64,000 nt of DNA from Polytrichum commune (lineage: Eukaryota; Streptophyta; Polytrichopsida; Polytrichales; Polytrichaceae): assembly GCA_950295325.1 (NCBI GenBank), contig OX485804.1, forward strand, positions 40,846,429-40,910,428, written 5' to 3'. Shown piece by piece: positions 1-13,469 of this stretch. Each line of letters opens with the position of its first letter. Within the stretch, counting starts at the first letter, position 1. A program made the position numbers and the translations under genes. The notes below the pieces were generated by a model. That model saw nothing but the letters and a program-made list of their open reading frames with translations. It was not told where the DNA came from and ran no database searches.

Positions 1-212
1 TTTGCCCATAAACCAGACTACCTACATTGGATGACGATTGAGAAACAGGTGCTCTGACTACCTTAAAGAATCACTGAGAGAACGTGTTGTATGATAGTGA
101 ATTTAATAAACAGTCCTTTTTTCATTACTGTGATTCTCATGGCCAACTGACTTTGGAAGTGATTGACTGCTCAATATCATATGAAAAACTTGCCAATTCA
201 GCCTTTCAATAC

Positions 213-2800
213 CTCCTGAACAATGATGGCAAAGGAGAACACATCAACACTCTTATCATAAGTCTTGTGCAAGAACACCTCTGGCGCCATGTATCGATCT
301 GTTTCAGCATGAACACATAAAATCAGTTGCCAGAAACATGTGTTACAGAATTGAAAAACTTGAAGTGAAATCCAACAAGTACTAGACCTTGGTCGATTAA
401 AAATAGGGGGAAGATACTCTTGCAAAAGATATTCACTCCTGACATTTTCATCCAAGAGTAGGAAAACCCTCACTAATCATGGCAATTGCAGGCAGTATAA
501 CCATACTCAAGTATAACATACCATAACTGCAAATTATGACCCATAAACCAATGTGAAAAAAAGGTTTCCTCTTACATGATCCAGTCTCCCCCGTCATTGA
601 ATACATATCCGTTTGTGCAGATGAGGCATCCAGAAGTTTCCCGAGTCCAAAATCAGCCACTTTCAAATATCCAGCTTCATGGAGCAACAGATTCCTGTCA
701 CCAAAAAAGGTAATAAGATCACCTGATATTCACATGGTCTGCAAAGTACCTCCATTTGCTCACTTCATTCATTTAGACAACAATATATAATTTGAAATAT
801 CGAGGAAGGCAAACAAACAAGGGACGGATCCATTTTTAATCTGCAGAGGTGGATAACATGATGTAGTACCATGTTTTACAATTCATCCAGAATTACAGAG
901 GTATAGGCTTGATGTGGAATAGCAGAAAAGAACAAAATAAACCAGGAAAATTTGGAGCATCACTACCTTGGCTTCAGATCACGATGAACAATGGGATCAG
1001 GTTTGTTCTTGTGTAGATAATTCATCCCCCTGCAATACATCAACTCAATTCAAAATTGATAAGAGCCCCAACCAACAGATTTAGTTGAATCTTAAAACTT
1101 CAGAAACCACCCCCACCATGCATGAAACAAAGTTACGCACACACATTGCTAGTCAACACATTTGACAGATGGCATACTTTGCGATGTCAAGAGCAAACTT
1201 CACAGCAGTGACAGCATCAAGTCTTCCTTTTCGGTCCAGATAATCGTGCAAATCTCCCTGACATAGCAAGAAATGAGACATAAGAAGCATAGACCACAGA
1301 TCTTCCATTACAAAGAAAGATTTGTGCTGCCAACACATGCCACCAGAATAAGAATAATAATTGGGACAAGAAACTTCAATAAATAAAGTATAAGTCATCA
1401 TAGCCACACCCACAAACCATCAGCAAAGGAAAATAGACTTGAGCAATCACCTTTGGGAGATACTCTGTCACTATGACAAGAGGTTGACTTTTCGTAACAG
1501 CACCAAGAAACTGCATAATATTAGGATGCCGAAGTTTTGAAAGGAGAGCCAGCTCGCCAATAAACTCCTTCCTGTGTGTTGCCACCATACCCATCGCATC
1601 AGAATTTGCAGTCCACAAAATTCACTCCTGTGACTAGGATAACATCAAAGAGACGGACTCTAATGACAGACCAAGTACTTACTGTTATCAAAATAGGTTA
1701 CATTGACACAAGTCCAGCTAAAAATAATGACATTCAGATGCATATGAACTTGGGAGACTCACACTATTTTTTGATCTGTAGTTAGGTGATTCAATATTGT
1801 CTTTGCCGCCACCATGGTTCCTCGCCACTTCACTACTTTGATCTCTCCAAATGCACCCTGCTCATTGCAAATCTCAAAGAGAGTGTCAGACCACATTCAC
1901 CCGTGCATACAAAATACACAGCCCCAGTCAAATGAGAATGTTAAACAGAACTAAAAACAGCATATAGTGGATGAGCAAGTGCTTGTTCACATGGTGGCGA
2001 GAATGCTACTTAGTACACATTATCTTATCTTCTTGAAATTTGAACCTGACAAAGAGGAGCTGGTATATAACATTGCAGGACCTACAGACCTTGCCAACAG
2101 GTCGAGCCTTCTCCAGACCCAACTCAGCAGGGTCTATTTCATACTCCAAAAGTGCTGCTGATGGCTGAAACAAGTCATTGCAAAAGAAGTTAGAACCAGC
2201 CATCAAGTGATTGGTGTTTCATTTTCTGGCATCCTTGAACAGCTACAATATTGATTGTACCAGAAATTGGACAAGACTAGCCAGAAAAGTCTCAATTGTA
2301 AGGGACTTGGAAAAAAAGATACTCACCTTTGCAAAACCACCATTGGCTTCCAACAACTCGCAAATTTCCTTATGACCATATCTTTGTGCATCAGCTAGTG
2401 GCTGCATGAAGTGTAATTTTTGTGAGCATTTCAGACAGAATAAACTTGACATCTTCCAATGCAATAACCTAAACTGAAAAACTACAGAGATTCCTCTTCA
2501 GATTAACCATGTTGATGTGTCACATATATAGAGTACTGGGGACCAGCTTACAGTTTCATTGAGGCGGTCAGTTGGGTTCACATTAGGACCATATTCCAGC
2601 AAAAGCTTCACAGCTGCAACATGACCCTCACTGGCAGCCAGATGAAGTGCAGTCCTCCCATCATAATCTGCAGCATTCACTGAAGTGCCATTGTCGAGCA
2701 TGTGCTTCAAAATAGGCACATTTCCTTTACTGGCATAATATAGTAGAGTCCCTGTCTCCTCTTCTTGTTTGAAGGAATCCATCCTCGAAGTTGCAACTTC
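213..2800 (-). CDS. Ankyrin-repeat ILK-type Raf-like protein kinase, 3' end beyond window
   Basis: Exons in transcript order: 2552-2800 (an ATG lies at 2782), 2327-2401, 2090-2164, 1763-1857, 1451-1571, 1178-1257, 967-1029, 576-694, 213-298. All junctions are GT/AG and keep frame, giving about 315 residues from the ATG at 2782. Two ankyrin units come first (DYDGRTALHLAASEGH, then PLADAQRYGHKEICELL), followed by the family linker EYEIDPAEL. The kinase domain has a glycine loop GKGAFGE, the lysine in MVAAK, HRDLKPRN, DFG and MAPEV, so it should be catalytically competent. Domain order and the linker match the plant integrin-linked-kinase group of Raf-like MAPKKKs, soluble Ser/Thr kinases in stress and hormone signalling. 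The C-lobe end and stop codon lie left of base 213 and outside the window. The true start is uncertain because an in-frame exon may lie upstream (3029-3175). Confidence 0.88.
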
Positions 2801-3028
2801 CTGCAGCCCTTTCTTGTCGTTCAAGAACTTTGATGACCACATAAATATCAGAAATTAGTTAGCACCAACAGGAAGCTTCAAGTTGTGCATGTGTAACCCC
2901 AACAACTGCAGGATGTAAGTGAATCCTCTTCCTATGAACTACTAGTCTATCAAAGCATCATCTTTCAGAAATGAATGAAAAACACGTACACATAATAGTA
3001 ACCAGAGGAAGGAGAGTAAGGAACCTAC

Positions 3029-3175
3029 TGTTTGATGTAAGTGCGGAGCCGAATTCGTCCCAGATCCATCCACCAGACCATCTTCCGGGGTGGTCTTCCA
3101 GAATACCCACCGCCCTATCTTGACAGATAATTCAACGACTCCTGGAAAGAAGTGTACACCTCTACGCAAAGATGT
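3029..3175 (-). other. Candidate upstream exon of the ankyrin kinase
   Basis: A 49-codon open stretch is bounded by an acceptor (AG just above 3175) and a donor (GTAGGT just below 3029). Joined in phase 0 to an acceptor at 2800 it would extend the kinase N-terminus (reading ...SAPHLHQT then EVATSRMDS). The peptide resembles no domain I know, so it could equally be 5' untranslated. RNA evidence would decide. Confidence 0.35.
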
Positions 3176-3898
3176 CTGCCAAAGTCAACAAACAGATCAA
3201 GACAAAACGCTAACCAGAAAATCCTTGACCACAAGCTTGGACACTAATAGAACATGACCTCTTCTCGCCCAGATATCTCCCTTTACTTATCTGCAAAGCA
3301 AGAGGAGCTTAAGTTCTCCTTTGATAAAAAAAACAGACGCATACTTCAACGACTGATTGGTAAAATGAGGCGCCTCTCTAATACATTCCACGGAGGTCAC
3401 TCCACTGCTTCAGCACAATTAAACAATGCCCACTCAAAAGAGTGAACTTATTACTGTACAGGCTTCTAAAAGAAGGTTCCTTGTTGTGCTACTTCTGTCA
3501 TCCAACTCTAATATGGTCTGCAAATGGTTCCTTCTTTGAGAACCGCCTGCTCTACTACCAGTTATCACGAGATCGTGCTCTAGTTATACATATTAACAAT
3601 GACAGACCTGTCACCTTTTCCACTGAACATATCTTATTGTCTTCTCCGTGTAAAGAAAACACAATCCTTGAATCAACACGTCCAATTCATACGGAAAATA
3701 ACTCAATTCAACTGGTTCGAGGGGGACACATTTCCTGCAGATCCTAGGGCAAAATTCACTGCTAACTCCTGGTTCCTCATGAACTACTACAACTCGAGGA
3801 TTGCCAATGGAAGTGAAAAAGAGGTATTATTCTCCAGCTGACGATTATGTCACATATGAAGACCGAATTCCGTCTCCTCAGCACTCAATACACAGAGC

Positions 3899-4535
3899 AA
3901 CAAACTTCCGATGAAACAGTGACATTCACATTAGAAATTGGCACTGCAGGAACATAGCAAATATTCCTTCTTTCTGCCAGATGCAATCAATAGAGATGTC
4001 ACAACTCTGGAACTCTGTTTCGAAGTGATTGGTTAAAAGAAGTACTCTGAAAAGATTTCATGTCTAACACGAAATTCACCCTGGTGCGGCTTGCTTAAAG
4101 TCCACAAACACGTAACTTTTCCAGCATGAGCTTCACAAATTCCAGTTACACCACGATGTCCAAAAGCAAGGAGAAATGTACGAAGAGGCTTCAGCCTATG
4201 GATTCCGACCTCCACAGCACAAAATACATCGAACAAACTTCCAATAAAACAGTGACGTTCACATGAGAAATCCGCACTGCAGGAACAGAGCAAATAATCC
4301 TTCTTTCTGCCAGGTATACTCAATAGACATGTCACATTACTCTGGAACTCTGTTTCGAAGTGATCGGGTCCACACTGTACATTTCAGGTCCAACACCAAA
4401 TTCATTGAATATTCCCCTGCTGCGGCAAGCTCAACATTCGCACGACGTAAATTTTCAGGCACAAGCTTCACAGATGCCATTGACACCATGATGTCCAAAA
4501 GCAAGCAGAAATGTGCAGAGAGACTTCGGCCTAGG
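3899..4535. repeat. Tandem duplication, about 333 bp period, two copies
   Basis: The stretch beginning CAAACTTCC at 3901 recurs at 4234, and similarity continues for most of the unit. Both copies contain GGAACTCTGTTTCGAAGTGAT and a shared block around GATGTCCAAAAGCAAG. The copies are visibly diverged, so the duplication is not recent. It lies in the presumed 5' part or leader intron of the ankyrin kinase gene. The rest of 3180-4800 shows nothing recognisable; small open frames there follow no family. Confidence 0.75.
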
Positions 4536-4819
4536 GAGAATCACAAAGCTAACCTGTGAAGCTCCTCCTGCGCAAAGTTCTCAAGGTCTTCCAAGCTACT
4601 TCGCAAAAAGAAAACGCAATCTCAGCTCCAATCACGAAGCTTAGAGAGCTTCGATCGGTTCAGACCTCGGATCTGCAATTCCTCTTTACCGAAAAAGCAT
4701 GAAAGGAGGCTCTAAATGTAAAGCAGGAAGAAATCAATCTCGTAGGACAGCAACAATGGAATTGCAAATTGCTTCCGCAACATAGGATAGCAACGCAAGT
4801 TAAATGCCAGACCTAAAAA

Positions 4820-5014
4820 TCAAAGAGAGACGCCCCCCTGCCACCATCGCCAAACCCTTCCGACCTCACCGTCCTCCTCCTCCTCCTCCTCAGCCATCGC
4901 CGACGAAGTATGACGAAGTACGACGGAATGTAGGGATTGTGAGGATGACGTCGTCTGTTTCTCGTCCACATTGACGAAAGCTGTGGAGTCCGTCGGGGCG
5001 GTGGTGTCGTACAT
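4820..5014 (-). other. Possible leader/first exon of the ankyrin kinase
   Basis: A GC-richer block with a GAG-rich run (read on minus) lies where the transcript start of the minus-strand kinase would be expected. It contains a short frame beginning MAEEEEEEDGEV that ends at 4820. I see no convincing way to splice this frame to the kinase, so a 5' untranslated exon is the simplest reading. Sequence beyond 5040 becomes AT-rich and repeat-like. Confidence 0.25.
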
Positions 5015-5039
5015 TAGGACTTTTCTTGGATCTTAAGTC

Positions 5040-8000
5040 AAACCTGATCCATAACCGGAATATTTAGAATTAAAATAGACGCATGCTCTTCAATTGCAGC
5101 TTCGCGAATTAGCCACACCAGCACATGCATTTCCCCTGATTTCGGTACTAAGCTTACCTTACATTCTGGTCCAATTGGGCACGTATCCGTGTAAATTCAA
5201 ATTTTACATCATCTTTTATCACAATCCAACGAATCACATGATGACATGTGGCACTTTTCTAGTTTGTAGATGTGACTTGTGCATATGGTAGGTGTAAATA
5301 ACCATAGGAGTTTTGAGGTCAGAAGTGGAGTGGATTCACCAAAATGAGGTTTCTTATGCCATATATTTGGTGGGTTCCTATCAAGACTTGGTTCATTAGT
5401 ATCACGTTCCATGTTTAAAACTTTTAACCGAAGGGGGGGGGTAAAAAGAGGATCCACATCGTGACATGATACAAGTGAAATATTATGCAGTCGCATGATT
5501 CTTAACCCTTAAAGGACAATGCTGCCCCACGGGCTTGGTATTATTTTGGGAGAATCTTGTTCAAAACTTCTACTCCATTGCACCAAATGGGGTTTTTAGA
5601 ATGCCAAATCGAGCACCTTAGCAAGATCTATACTTCTTTAGAATAAAGTCTATGTAAATTAATTGGTTAATCATGCTTCAAATGAATTTTAAAAGATATT
5701 TTGGGTGTGGTATCGGTAAAGCATATGTCCTGTAAGGGTTAAGTGCAAACTTCTTTGTGTTCTTTGAAGAGGTTGCAATGACTTAACCTACTTAGGAGGT
5801 CGTATGCCTAGACTCGTTGCGGACAACTAATACATGTTGGTTCAAATTCGCTTGCAAACGACATTGTCTCATGTGGTTCACATGGATCAATGGACCAACG
5901 ACCAATACAAACTTTTATTTTCTCTCATGCGCAATCGTTCTCAATGTCCCATTTACAAATTAAAACAACACAAAACTATAATTATAAAAATTGACTCCAT
6001 CTCACATTGGGAACATGTGTTGCCATATGTTTGTTGGTTCCCTTATACAAGTACAAACAATTACATAATTTGCCAACACACTCTACTAGAATCTTAGGAA
6101 TGGGTTCAATTTGTCCATTGGCATCATTCCACACAATCTGAAAAGCACAATGTACAATAGTTTTCATTTATAACAATTCTCTTAATCCGACACCATGATC
6201 ATGCAAGGGTGTCAATTAAGGTAGAGGGTGCTAAAACCAATACCCCGCCCAAAACCAACACCTATAAACGCCTCCCAATTGCGAACACTCTATTACCTTG
6301 AACCATTCCCCGTGGTGTAGGAGTGTCTAAGCCCATGGAGTGACACTTTTAGGTGCCATTAGTGGCGCTACTAGTACCTTCATGTAGGGTAGGTAATGGG
6401 CTGCACTTTATCTCGGGTTGGTTCAAGACGGGTTTAGAGTGGCTTGTCAATGCCCAATCTCGCCACGCAAGGGGGGGGGGGGGGGGACGGTTATAGCCAT
6501 TATAGGCACAAAGGGGGTCGGTGCATAGGATGCAAGGTGATGGTTTTGCAAGAGAACCAAGTGGGATCGTGGAGGTGGCCACATGGCTTTGCGCACCATT
6601 ACTAATTGCCCTTTGATCTAACTCAAGTCTAGTACCCAACTTCGTTATGTTGGTTCTATGCAGTGAAAGTGGGGGACCTCATCATATGCAAGGTCGTCAT
6701 ACACAAGGCCTATGGATTGATTCAAGGAAGCTACTAGTTCTGAATTTGAACATTCATCAAATATTCAATTAAGGCTATAAATATTAATTCTTTCTTTATG
6801 CCTATGTGTAGCCCAAAGGCTAATATTTTCTTTAAATCAACCACATGGCCATATGTATGTGCAATAGCTTAAACTCTATCTTACAACAATGGGAACGTGA
6901 GTGACCTTCCGACTTATAAATACATTTAGATTTTGGTATTGGTGACTCAGAAAGGTCAGAATGAGTGGATCATATATACATAACATGGGGTATACATAAG
7001 GCCACATTTACCGTAATTAGGGAAATAAGGCAAAAGTGTATTATTATTATTATTATTGTCGGTTGTTTTTGCTTGTCTGGTTAAGGCCCAGAAACCTCGC
7101 CCCACGATCGAAGACCCTGCAGGCCCCAGCTGACCCCCTGACGACCAGCGTCCAGCAAGAGCCTGAGGCTAATACAAATGCAGCCTACAAAATTTGTGAC
7201 TTAGCCTATAAAATTTTGAAAGTGTAGGACAAAGAGCCTATGGACAATTTAAAAACATAGGATATCAACCTATGTGATAAAAAATACATGTAGGAAATTT
7301 CGCCTACAAATTTTTCAAAAGAGAGGATTTTAGCCATTCATCCTTCTTCAAATTGGGAAATTAGTTGGCCTAAGTACATATCTTTAGGCTATATCTTGCA
7401 GGAAGAGTAGAGGTTGAATCAAAAGATGGTGAGGACTTTCACCCTTAAACTCATTTGAATTTTAGCAACCTTTCATAACTTATAATCAACTCTTTAAAAA
7501 AGAGTTGGTTAATCCTCGGCCTTCAAACGTGGTGAAGGGCTTAGCCAGGTTCAATTCCTGCCAAGGATACCACTTAGTACTCAAATTTTGAATTTAAAAC
7601 CTACAACATTAAAAGATATGAAGGATTTTAACCTACTAAAAATTAGTTTTGAGGGCAATTGGCGGGTAACTTAAAAACTCAAAAGGTTTTCAACTTACAA
7701 AAATTTGATATTGTAATATGCAACCTATGCCATGAGGGAAACAGCCTATGCCCTTTTAAAGAGGTAGGCAATTAACCTTAATACCTTAAAAAACTTTTCG
7801 GACGTTGGTCACTGACGACATCAGGTAGCGGTGGACGGACAGAGACGGACGGAGGAGTCAGATTTCGTCCGTGACGCCTCGTCAGGCGGCAGAGTGACTG
7901 GCGGCTAGTGCGTCCAGGTGCATCGTCGGAATTAGAACGTTTCATGGAGGCTGGGAAAATATCCCATTGCGCCTGCTGCCATGCCAGGTCTGCTCAGCAT

Positions 8001-9140
8001 CTGGAGGATGAGGTGGCTGCCCTATCACCCAAGTGGGGGGAGGTCTTGCACATCCCTAAACTTATTTAACCCCCATTTAATAAGTCAATTAGCCATGACG
8101 CGTGTATTATTATATAAAGAATGCCATTCTCCAAATGAGTCATCGACAACACTGCAAAGAGAAGAGACGTTCGTGGTATGGTGCACCACCTTCAAACGAA
8201 TCACATCCAACCAATGACGGGGACAACTAACTTACCCCACCCGCTCGTTGCATGTGAAGCGGTTGAGTTTGAGAAATAATAATGGGTCAAAGTTCAAGGC
8301 TTCGTGAAAAGTCCGGAACGTTCTAGAAGAATCTATCGAATATGCCTCATATTAGTAGACAACAAACCAGAAGATCACAACATGTACTCAACTGGACTTG
8401 GGAACTCGAGGATCCCGACCGAATGTGTCCAAGCTCTTCCTAAAAGCATCCCCCCTACCTATGCATGTCTCTCAATCCCACAAGCTGATTTTCAATCCAG
8501 TTTTTGCGTATGTTTCATCGTAGATTTGTTAATGCAACACAAGCATTGTCGTGTAAACTAAACCAGTGGAAGTTGGAGAACACGAAAAAGAGAACCAACC
8601 TCACCTTCGATGATCATTCTTCCAAAGGATTTAAAATAAAATAAAATAATAATACAGCTGATGAGGTGGTATAGCACAAGGCACCGATGGGCGGCCGCCA
8701 GGTGCCTTCACGGGCTTGAAAGAGAAGAGAGGAGGACAAGAGGAAAGTCCATTCTAGTCATGACTCGTCGTGTATTATTATTATTATTATTGTTAATATT
8801 ATACTACGGAGTGGATTTGTGATGACAATTGGGAGATAGATAGATACTAATAAAATTATTTTCTCTTACGCGGTGCCTCGACGCTGCTGTTGGCAGATCT
8901 TTCAAAGTCCAAAGGTGCCTCTTAAAGTTAGTATCAAGTTCCCTTTTTATGTAGTGTCGGATGTTTCATGGACTTAGTAACGTAGGGCACATGATTTGTG
9001 GGGGCCACCCCCCGAGCCCCACTTGCATGCAGTCCGAGTCAGCCGGCACTTGCCCATCACACACGACTTCAAGTTTTTTTAATTCATCGGCTTGATATTA
9101 AATGTTGCGGTTTTGCACTACACTAAATATTGTATTTAGT
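5040..9140. other. Gene-poor region with microsatellites
   Basis: I found no coding region with family resemblance on either strand. Visible items are a G9 run at 5433-5441, a G16 run at 6471-6486, (ATT)n tracts near 7038-7057 and 8771-8792, and a GC-rich patch near 7800-7930 unlike its AT-rich surroundings that may be an old retroelement piece. Short open frames here look like chance. Confidence 0.5.
8250..8440. repeat. Dispersed repeat, copy 1 (second copy 45840-46022)
   Basis: About 190 bp here align in the same orientation with 45840-46022. Shared landmarks in order are GAGTTTGAGAAA, AAGTTCAAG, GAATCTAT, CAACATGTA and TTGGACTTGG. The identity of the parent element is unknown. Confidence 0.6.
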
Positions 9141-9158
9141 GGAGTTATCCATAAACAT

Positions 9159-9319
9159 AACATTATTCAGATCCATAGCAGAATTATGTAGGGCTGACAA
9201 CATTCCACGGAATATTTGTCACATTCATTTTGAATGTGGGAGAATATTTCATGGAATATTGTCAGTTCCACGGAATACTATCAATTCCACATAACATTGT
9301 TATGAATCTAAATAATGAT
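9159..9319. mobile_element. MITE, family A, copy 1
   Basis: This is an imperfect inverted repeat. The left end CATTATTCAGATCCATA is mirrored by TATGAATCTAAATAATG at the right end, with inner arms carrying paired ATTCCACGGAATA-type blocks. A second copy with the same ends lies at 43797-43950. It has no coding capacity, so it is a non-autonomous element. The target duplication could not be fixed. Confidence 0.65.
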
Positions 9320-9322
9320 ATG

Positions 9323-9730
9323 AAGTAAAGCAGATGAAACCATGAGTTTAGTCCCAAACTTTGAGTTCATAAGAATTGACACAAAGTCATCCAAGGTTTT
9401 TTTAATGCTTAAACTACTACAGACAAAGAGTGATGTCGGGTTTTTGAAAATCAACTTTCTAGCTTATCCTACTAGGATGGGTGGGCCAAGCTAGCCTTGC
9501 ATGAGTCAATCCGAGATTTAGGAGAGTGGATCCCATGTCCGTACCCCTATTTGAGATCCTAAAATTCTTTCGAGGCTGCTGAAGTGGAAAGAGGGGGTCC
9601 CAAAAGTTTCATCCAACTTTCAAACAAGCTTCATCATATGATGAGCTAACGAGTTCTCAATAGAATTTTAAACTCCATAAAGGATGAAGCCCACGATTTC
9701 ATTTTTTTGAGGGATTTTTAGGATAAATCT
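9323..9730 (+). repeat. Dispersed repeat R1, copy 1
   Basis: About 400 bp long. Landmarks shared with the copies at 24065-24445 (inverted), 29008-29292, 29310-29710 and 31320-31765 are AGCTTGTCCTACTAGGATGG-like, CCAAGCTAGCCTTGCAT, GAGATTTAGG and GATCCTAAAATTCT. No coding potential and no clear terminal structure; a SINE, TRIM or MITE-like family are all possible. Confidence 0.7.
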
Positions 9731-9739
9731 AGTGTCGTA

Positions 9740-12700
9740 TGGTATTTTATGTTATTGTGGCAACCTTTCTAGTGTCACTATTTATGGATAAATTTAAAAA
9801 TATTGTAATGGATGATTGAAATTTATACAAACTCCATGCCAATAACTGAAACAAATTTCGATGTATTTTGCATCCTAAGACTTTTGAAATGAAATATTGT
9901 CATAAATGAATGAAATTTGGATGAAAGATCACTTAGTAAGTGATAGTAATTGCAACGTTGTCAATCTATTATGCCCAATTTCTTTTTTACATGGAATGAC
10001 AAATAATATTAGATTTACATATAGTGTTGGTGACAGTACATGGGCAATTTACGATTAGGATTGAGCAAGACAAATAGAATCCATGACACTAGTGTGCATG
10101 ATGCATAATAACAATCAACTTAAGGTAGAGGGTGCCATTTCCAACTCCTTGCCTAAAAGCGTCTCTTGTGCACGTTTTCTTATCTCCAAACATATCTTAA
10201 ATTATCCAAATGTCTCCGGTGCAAAATGGGAGTGGACTCGGGTGAAAAGCAGGGTGGCTTCATGAGGATGCAGGGTTGGTTTTTGGTGAAAGGTATATTA
10301 TTTATATTTATGATGTTTCTACCATCTCCAAGCCAATTTGCTAAGCTAGTATGGTTATTGCTAATCCAAATGAATTAAAAAAAACAAGCTAAATCAACCA
10401 AATGGTTGGTTTATACATGGGATTGCCTCACTCAACAAGACCATCATTTCTCAAAACCAAGGACACACTATATATCCTAAAATTAGAAAAAAAACAATGT
10501 TGATTATTTCAATTACCTTAAAAACAACATACTTAACATGATATGAAAATGACATAAGGAAGGTCGTTGGTTCCTTATTAGCCAACCTATGATTTTTGGT
10601 AAGATTAAATCCAATTGTGGGCCATTTGTAGAAGTTGTCAACCATGGGTGAGCTTGTAGCTACTGGATAGTTGTTGCAATTTGAGTTTTGTGGCATCAAC
10701 AATCGACGCATGACGGGTCCTACCAACATGTTGGTGGCCATTACCATCAACCACATTGAAGTTAGCCATTCAGTAGGTCATGCCATCAGCTTGAAGTGAT
10801 GGATGGCCCTCCATTCTAGATTTGGGCAACCATGCATGGCTGGTCACAAACTACAAACTCAAGTATTTAACTAAATGGTATAAGCTAACAATTTTAAGCT
10901 AATTAAATGAAGTTTGACACTTACAAATTAATCCAAAGTTTTGATTTTCAATATAAAACAACAACGAGCATTTCTATTAGCGCCTCTTGTTCCTCAATCA
11001 CCACTTTGAATAAGTTAATGCAAATTGCTATTATTTCAAGAGATTCTTAGTCTATTACTAGCTCATCTCTGCCAAGTCTACATGTCACTACATTTCTCTT
11101 GGCAATTCACCCATATCCAACCTCTGCATGTGCATGCACCTTTCCCAAACCAATCTTCTCCACTTCAATAACTCACACTCGCTTATCAATGCAATAATAT
11201 CTCATTAGTTTGGGAACAAAGTAGTTTCTTTTTGTTTGTGCCAAACACTAGTTCCTAATTTAATTTGTTATGTACCAAGGAACATGAGAGAGTTTCAATA
11301 TAATATATTTGAAGCTCAAGCATAATAAATAACTTCCATTGGACAATGTCCACATTTATAGACTTAGTATAATTTTGGCATGCGTAGTTAATTTATGAAA
11401 ATTCAACTTCATATTCATGTGTTTTTGACAGTGGAATAAATTGTTTCATTTACTTTGAAAAAAAATCATTGTAAGGTGTCTAATTCTATAATGTAATACT
11501 ATATCAATGTGCCAACTATCTTATGCAAAAATCACCTTTAGTATGGTGCTAATGATTTCATCATGTGAGTACATAGTTGTGTATTACAATCACCTCATCT
11601 TTTTGTGCAACAAATTATATTTCCATGTGCCCTCAAGGTGTAGCCCGCCCTTTGAAGGGTTGCCTTCAAGTTCCCAAACTCTTCTCTATGTATGCTTCTA
11701 CAAAGCCAAATACTCGGAGCAAAATTCTAGGCAGTCATGTAGCCATTGGCGATTGATGCTTCAAGTCTGCATTTGTTTATAACAATATGTTTTAGATTGT
11801 TGTTGTATATTGTAGAGCAGATTTTTGGGCTATAGTCTGAATACAAACTTCTTGAATTAAGTTTTTTGAAGAACATATGAAAATGTTGGACTATAGTCGG
11901 ATGGAAGAGCTCTTAGAGCAGTTTTAGGAACTGAATGACCTCGGAGAGAAGTTACAACCGTCTGGGAGGAAGGGAGATAAAGGTCTATAGTCTGGAGGAG
12001 AAAGCAGGCCATTTTCAAAGAGTGTTTTCTGGCTATAGTCTAGAGTAGTCGCTGATAAGCGAAGAATATGTAGAATCGGCCAAGTGCTGAGTGAACAACT
12101 TTACTTCATCTTTGTGATAGAGTGAAGAATAGATGATGTAATCAGATTGCAATTTGAATGTTATTGAGTTCTTTTGCGGAGAATACAAAGTGTATGGAAT
12201 CAATGTCCTGATGAAGCAAGAAATGTTTGGAGTGAGCAAGAGGTTAAGAGAGTGACGGAAGCGATAATGTGGGTGAGGGTTTGTGAAATTGAGTGTCTGT
12301 GGAATGAACAATCGGATAGAGCAGTCATGAGCAAAGCAATCAGAAAGGAGAAGGAATATGGCAGAGAAAGATTAATTAAGAAGAGGTAGTCTGTGAGAGA
12401 TGAAAAGAGCCTTTAAGAGACTGAAAATCGTAATGTTAAACAGTCCAAATAGTATCAGATGAAGCACGGGGAAAGAAAGAAAACTCTTGAGAAATGCATC
12501 GGAAATTTATCTGTCTCAGGTCGCCGAGAGGAGGTCGTTAACTGAGATAAGGGAGGATAACTCCAGTCGGTCCCCGGAGAGCCATTCAGGCCGAGCACCT
12601 TTCAGCCATGAGCGAAACAGAGAGAAGAGTGAAGAAGAGAGGTGAGGTTCTGAGAGTAGTTAGGTTCATGAAGATACATACAGAGGAGAAAGAGAGAGAG

Positions 12701-13450
12701 AGGACCATTAGGTTAGGGTAAGCGTAGTTTAATGATTTGATTATAGACGCGCCCAACCTAACAGTAGAAGAAAACATGGGCTGAAAGCTCTATCCTCATC
12801 ATTACTTAGTATATGAGGCGACTATTTGATATTAAGATGTCCCACCGGGAAATGAGTGGTTGAAGTGGATTATAGTATTGAGCATGATTAATACTTGGCT
12901 AATTAAAGCTTTAAGCTAATATTGAATATAGTCATGTATGTTTATTCTACCTTGAGTTGCGCAGAGATTGCAGACCGAAGGGTTGTGAGTGATGGTTCAT
13001 GAATGAGATAAGTCTTTGAATTAGTATTAACGCAAGTAAAATGAATAATTGAATCCTTGTAATGAATGAATTTATTGGAATGAGAATTGTTGTTGTTACC
13101 TTGTTGTTTTGTGGACACCAAAAGATACTAACCCCAATAGGATGAAAATCCATTGGAAGACTATTGTCCGGATACCAAAAGACTATTGACCAAGCTATTG
13201 AGCTTCACGACTGCAATAGGTCAAAAACGTAGAGTGATAGAAAATTACCCTGAAGATAGGACGGAATCACTCACGACAGAAAAAGCACCAAGGAATCATA
13301 AGAGTGGGGAATAAATGGAATTAAGAAGGAATGAAGTAAGAAAGACCTCAAGTTGTTATTGTAATCCTTAAATCCAATGTGACATTAACCCTTATAGACA
13401 CTATCTCAGTCTTCTTGGAGACATAGTTCCCTGGGTTTTGTTGTTTTCAG
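9740..13450. other. No gene recognised
   Basis: AT-rich DNA with only short open frames and no recognisable domain. The motif CTATAGTC occurs four times between 11830 and 12040. Compositional texture changes near 11.8-13.4 kb (more purine-rich on plus), which may mark an old insertion, but no terminal repeats or enzyme motifs were found. Confidence 0.4.
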
Positions 13451-13469
13451 TCATAGCAAAAACTTACTA

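Noticed and set aside
7500..7575. tRNA-like B box (GGTTCAATTCC) suggesting a tRNA or SINE head
   Set aside because: No cloverleaf could be drawn and no convincing A box or tail was seen; one box alone is weak.
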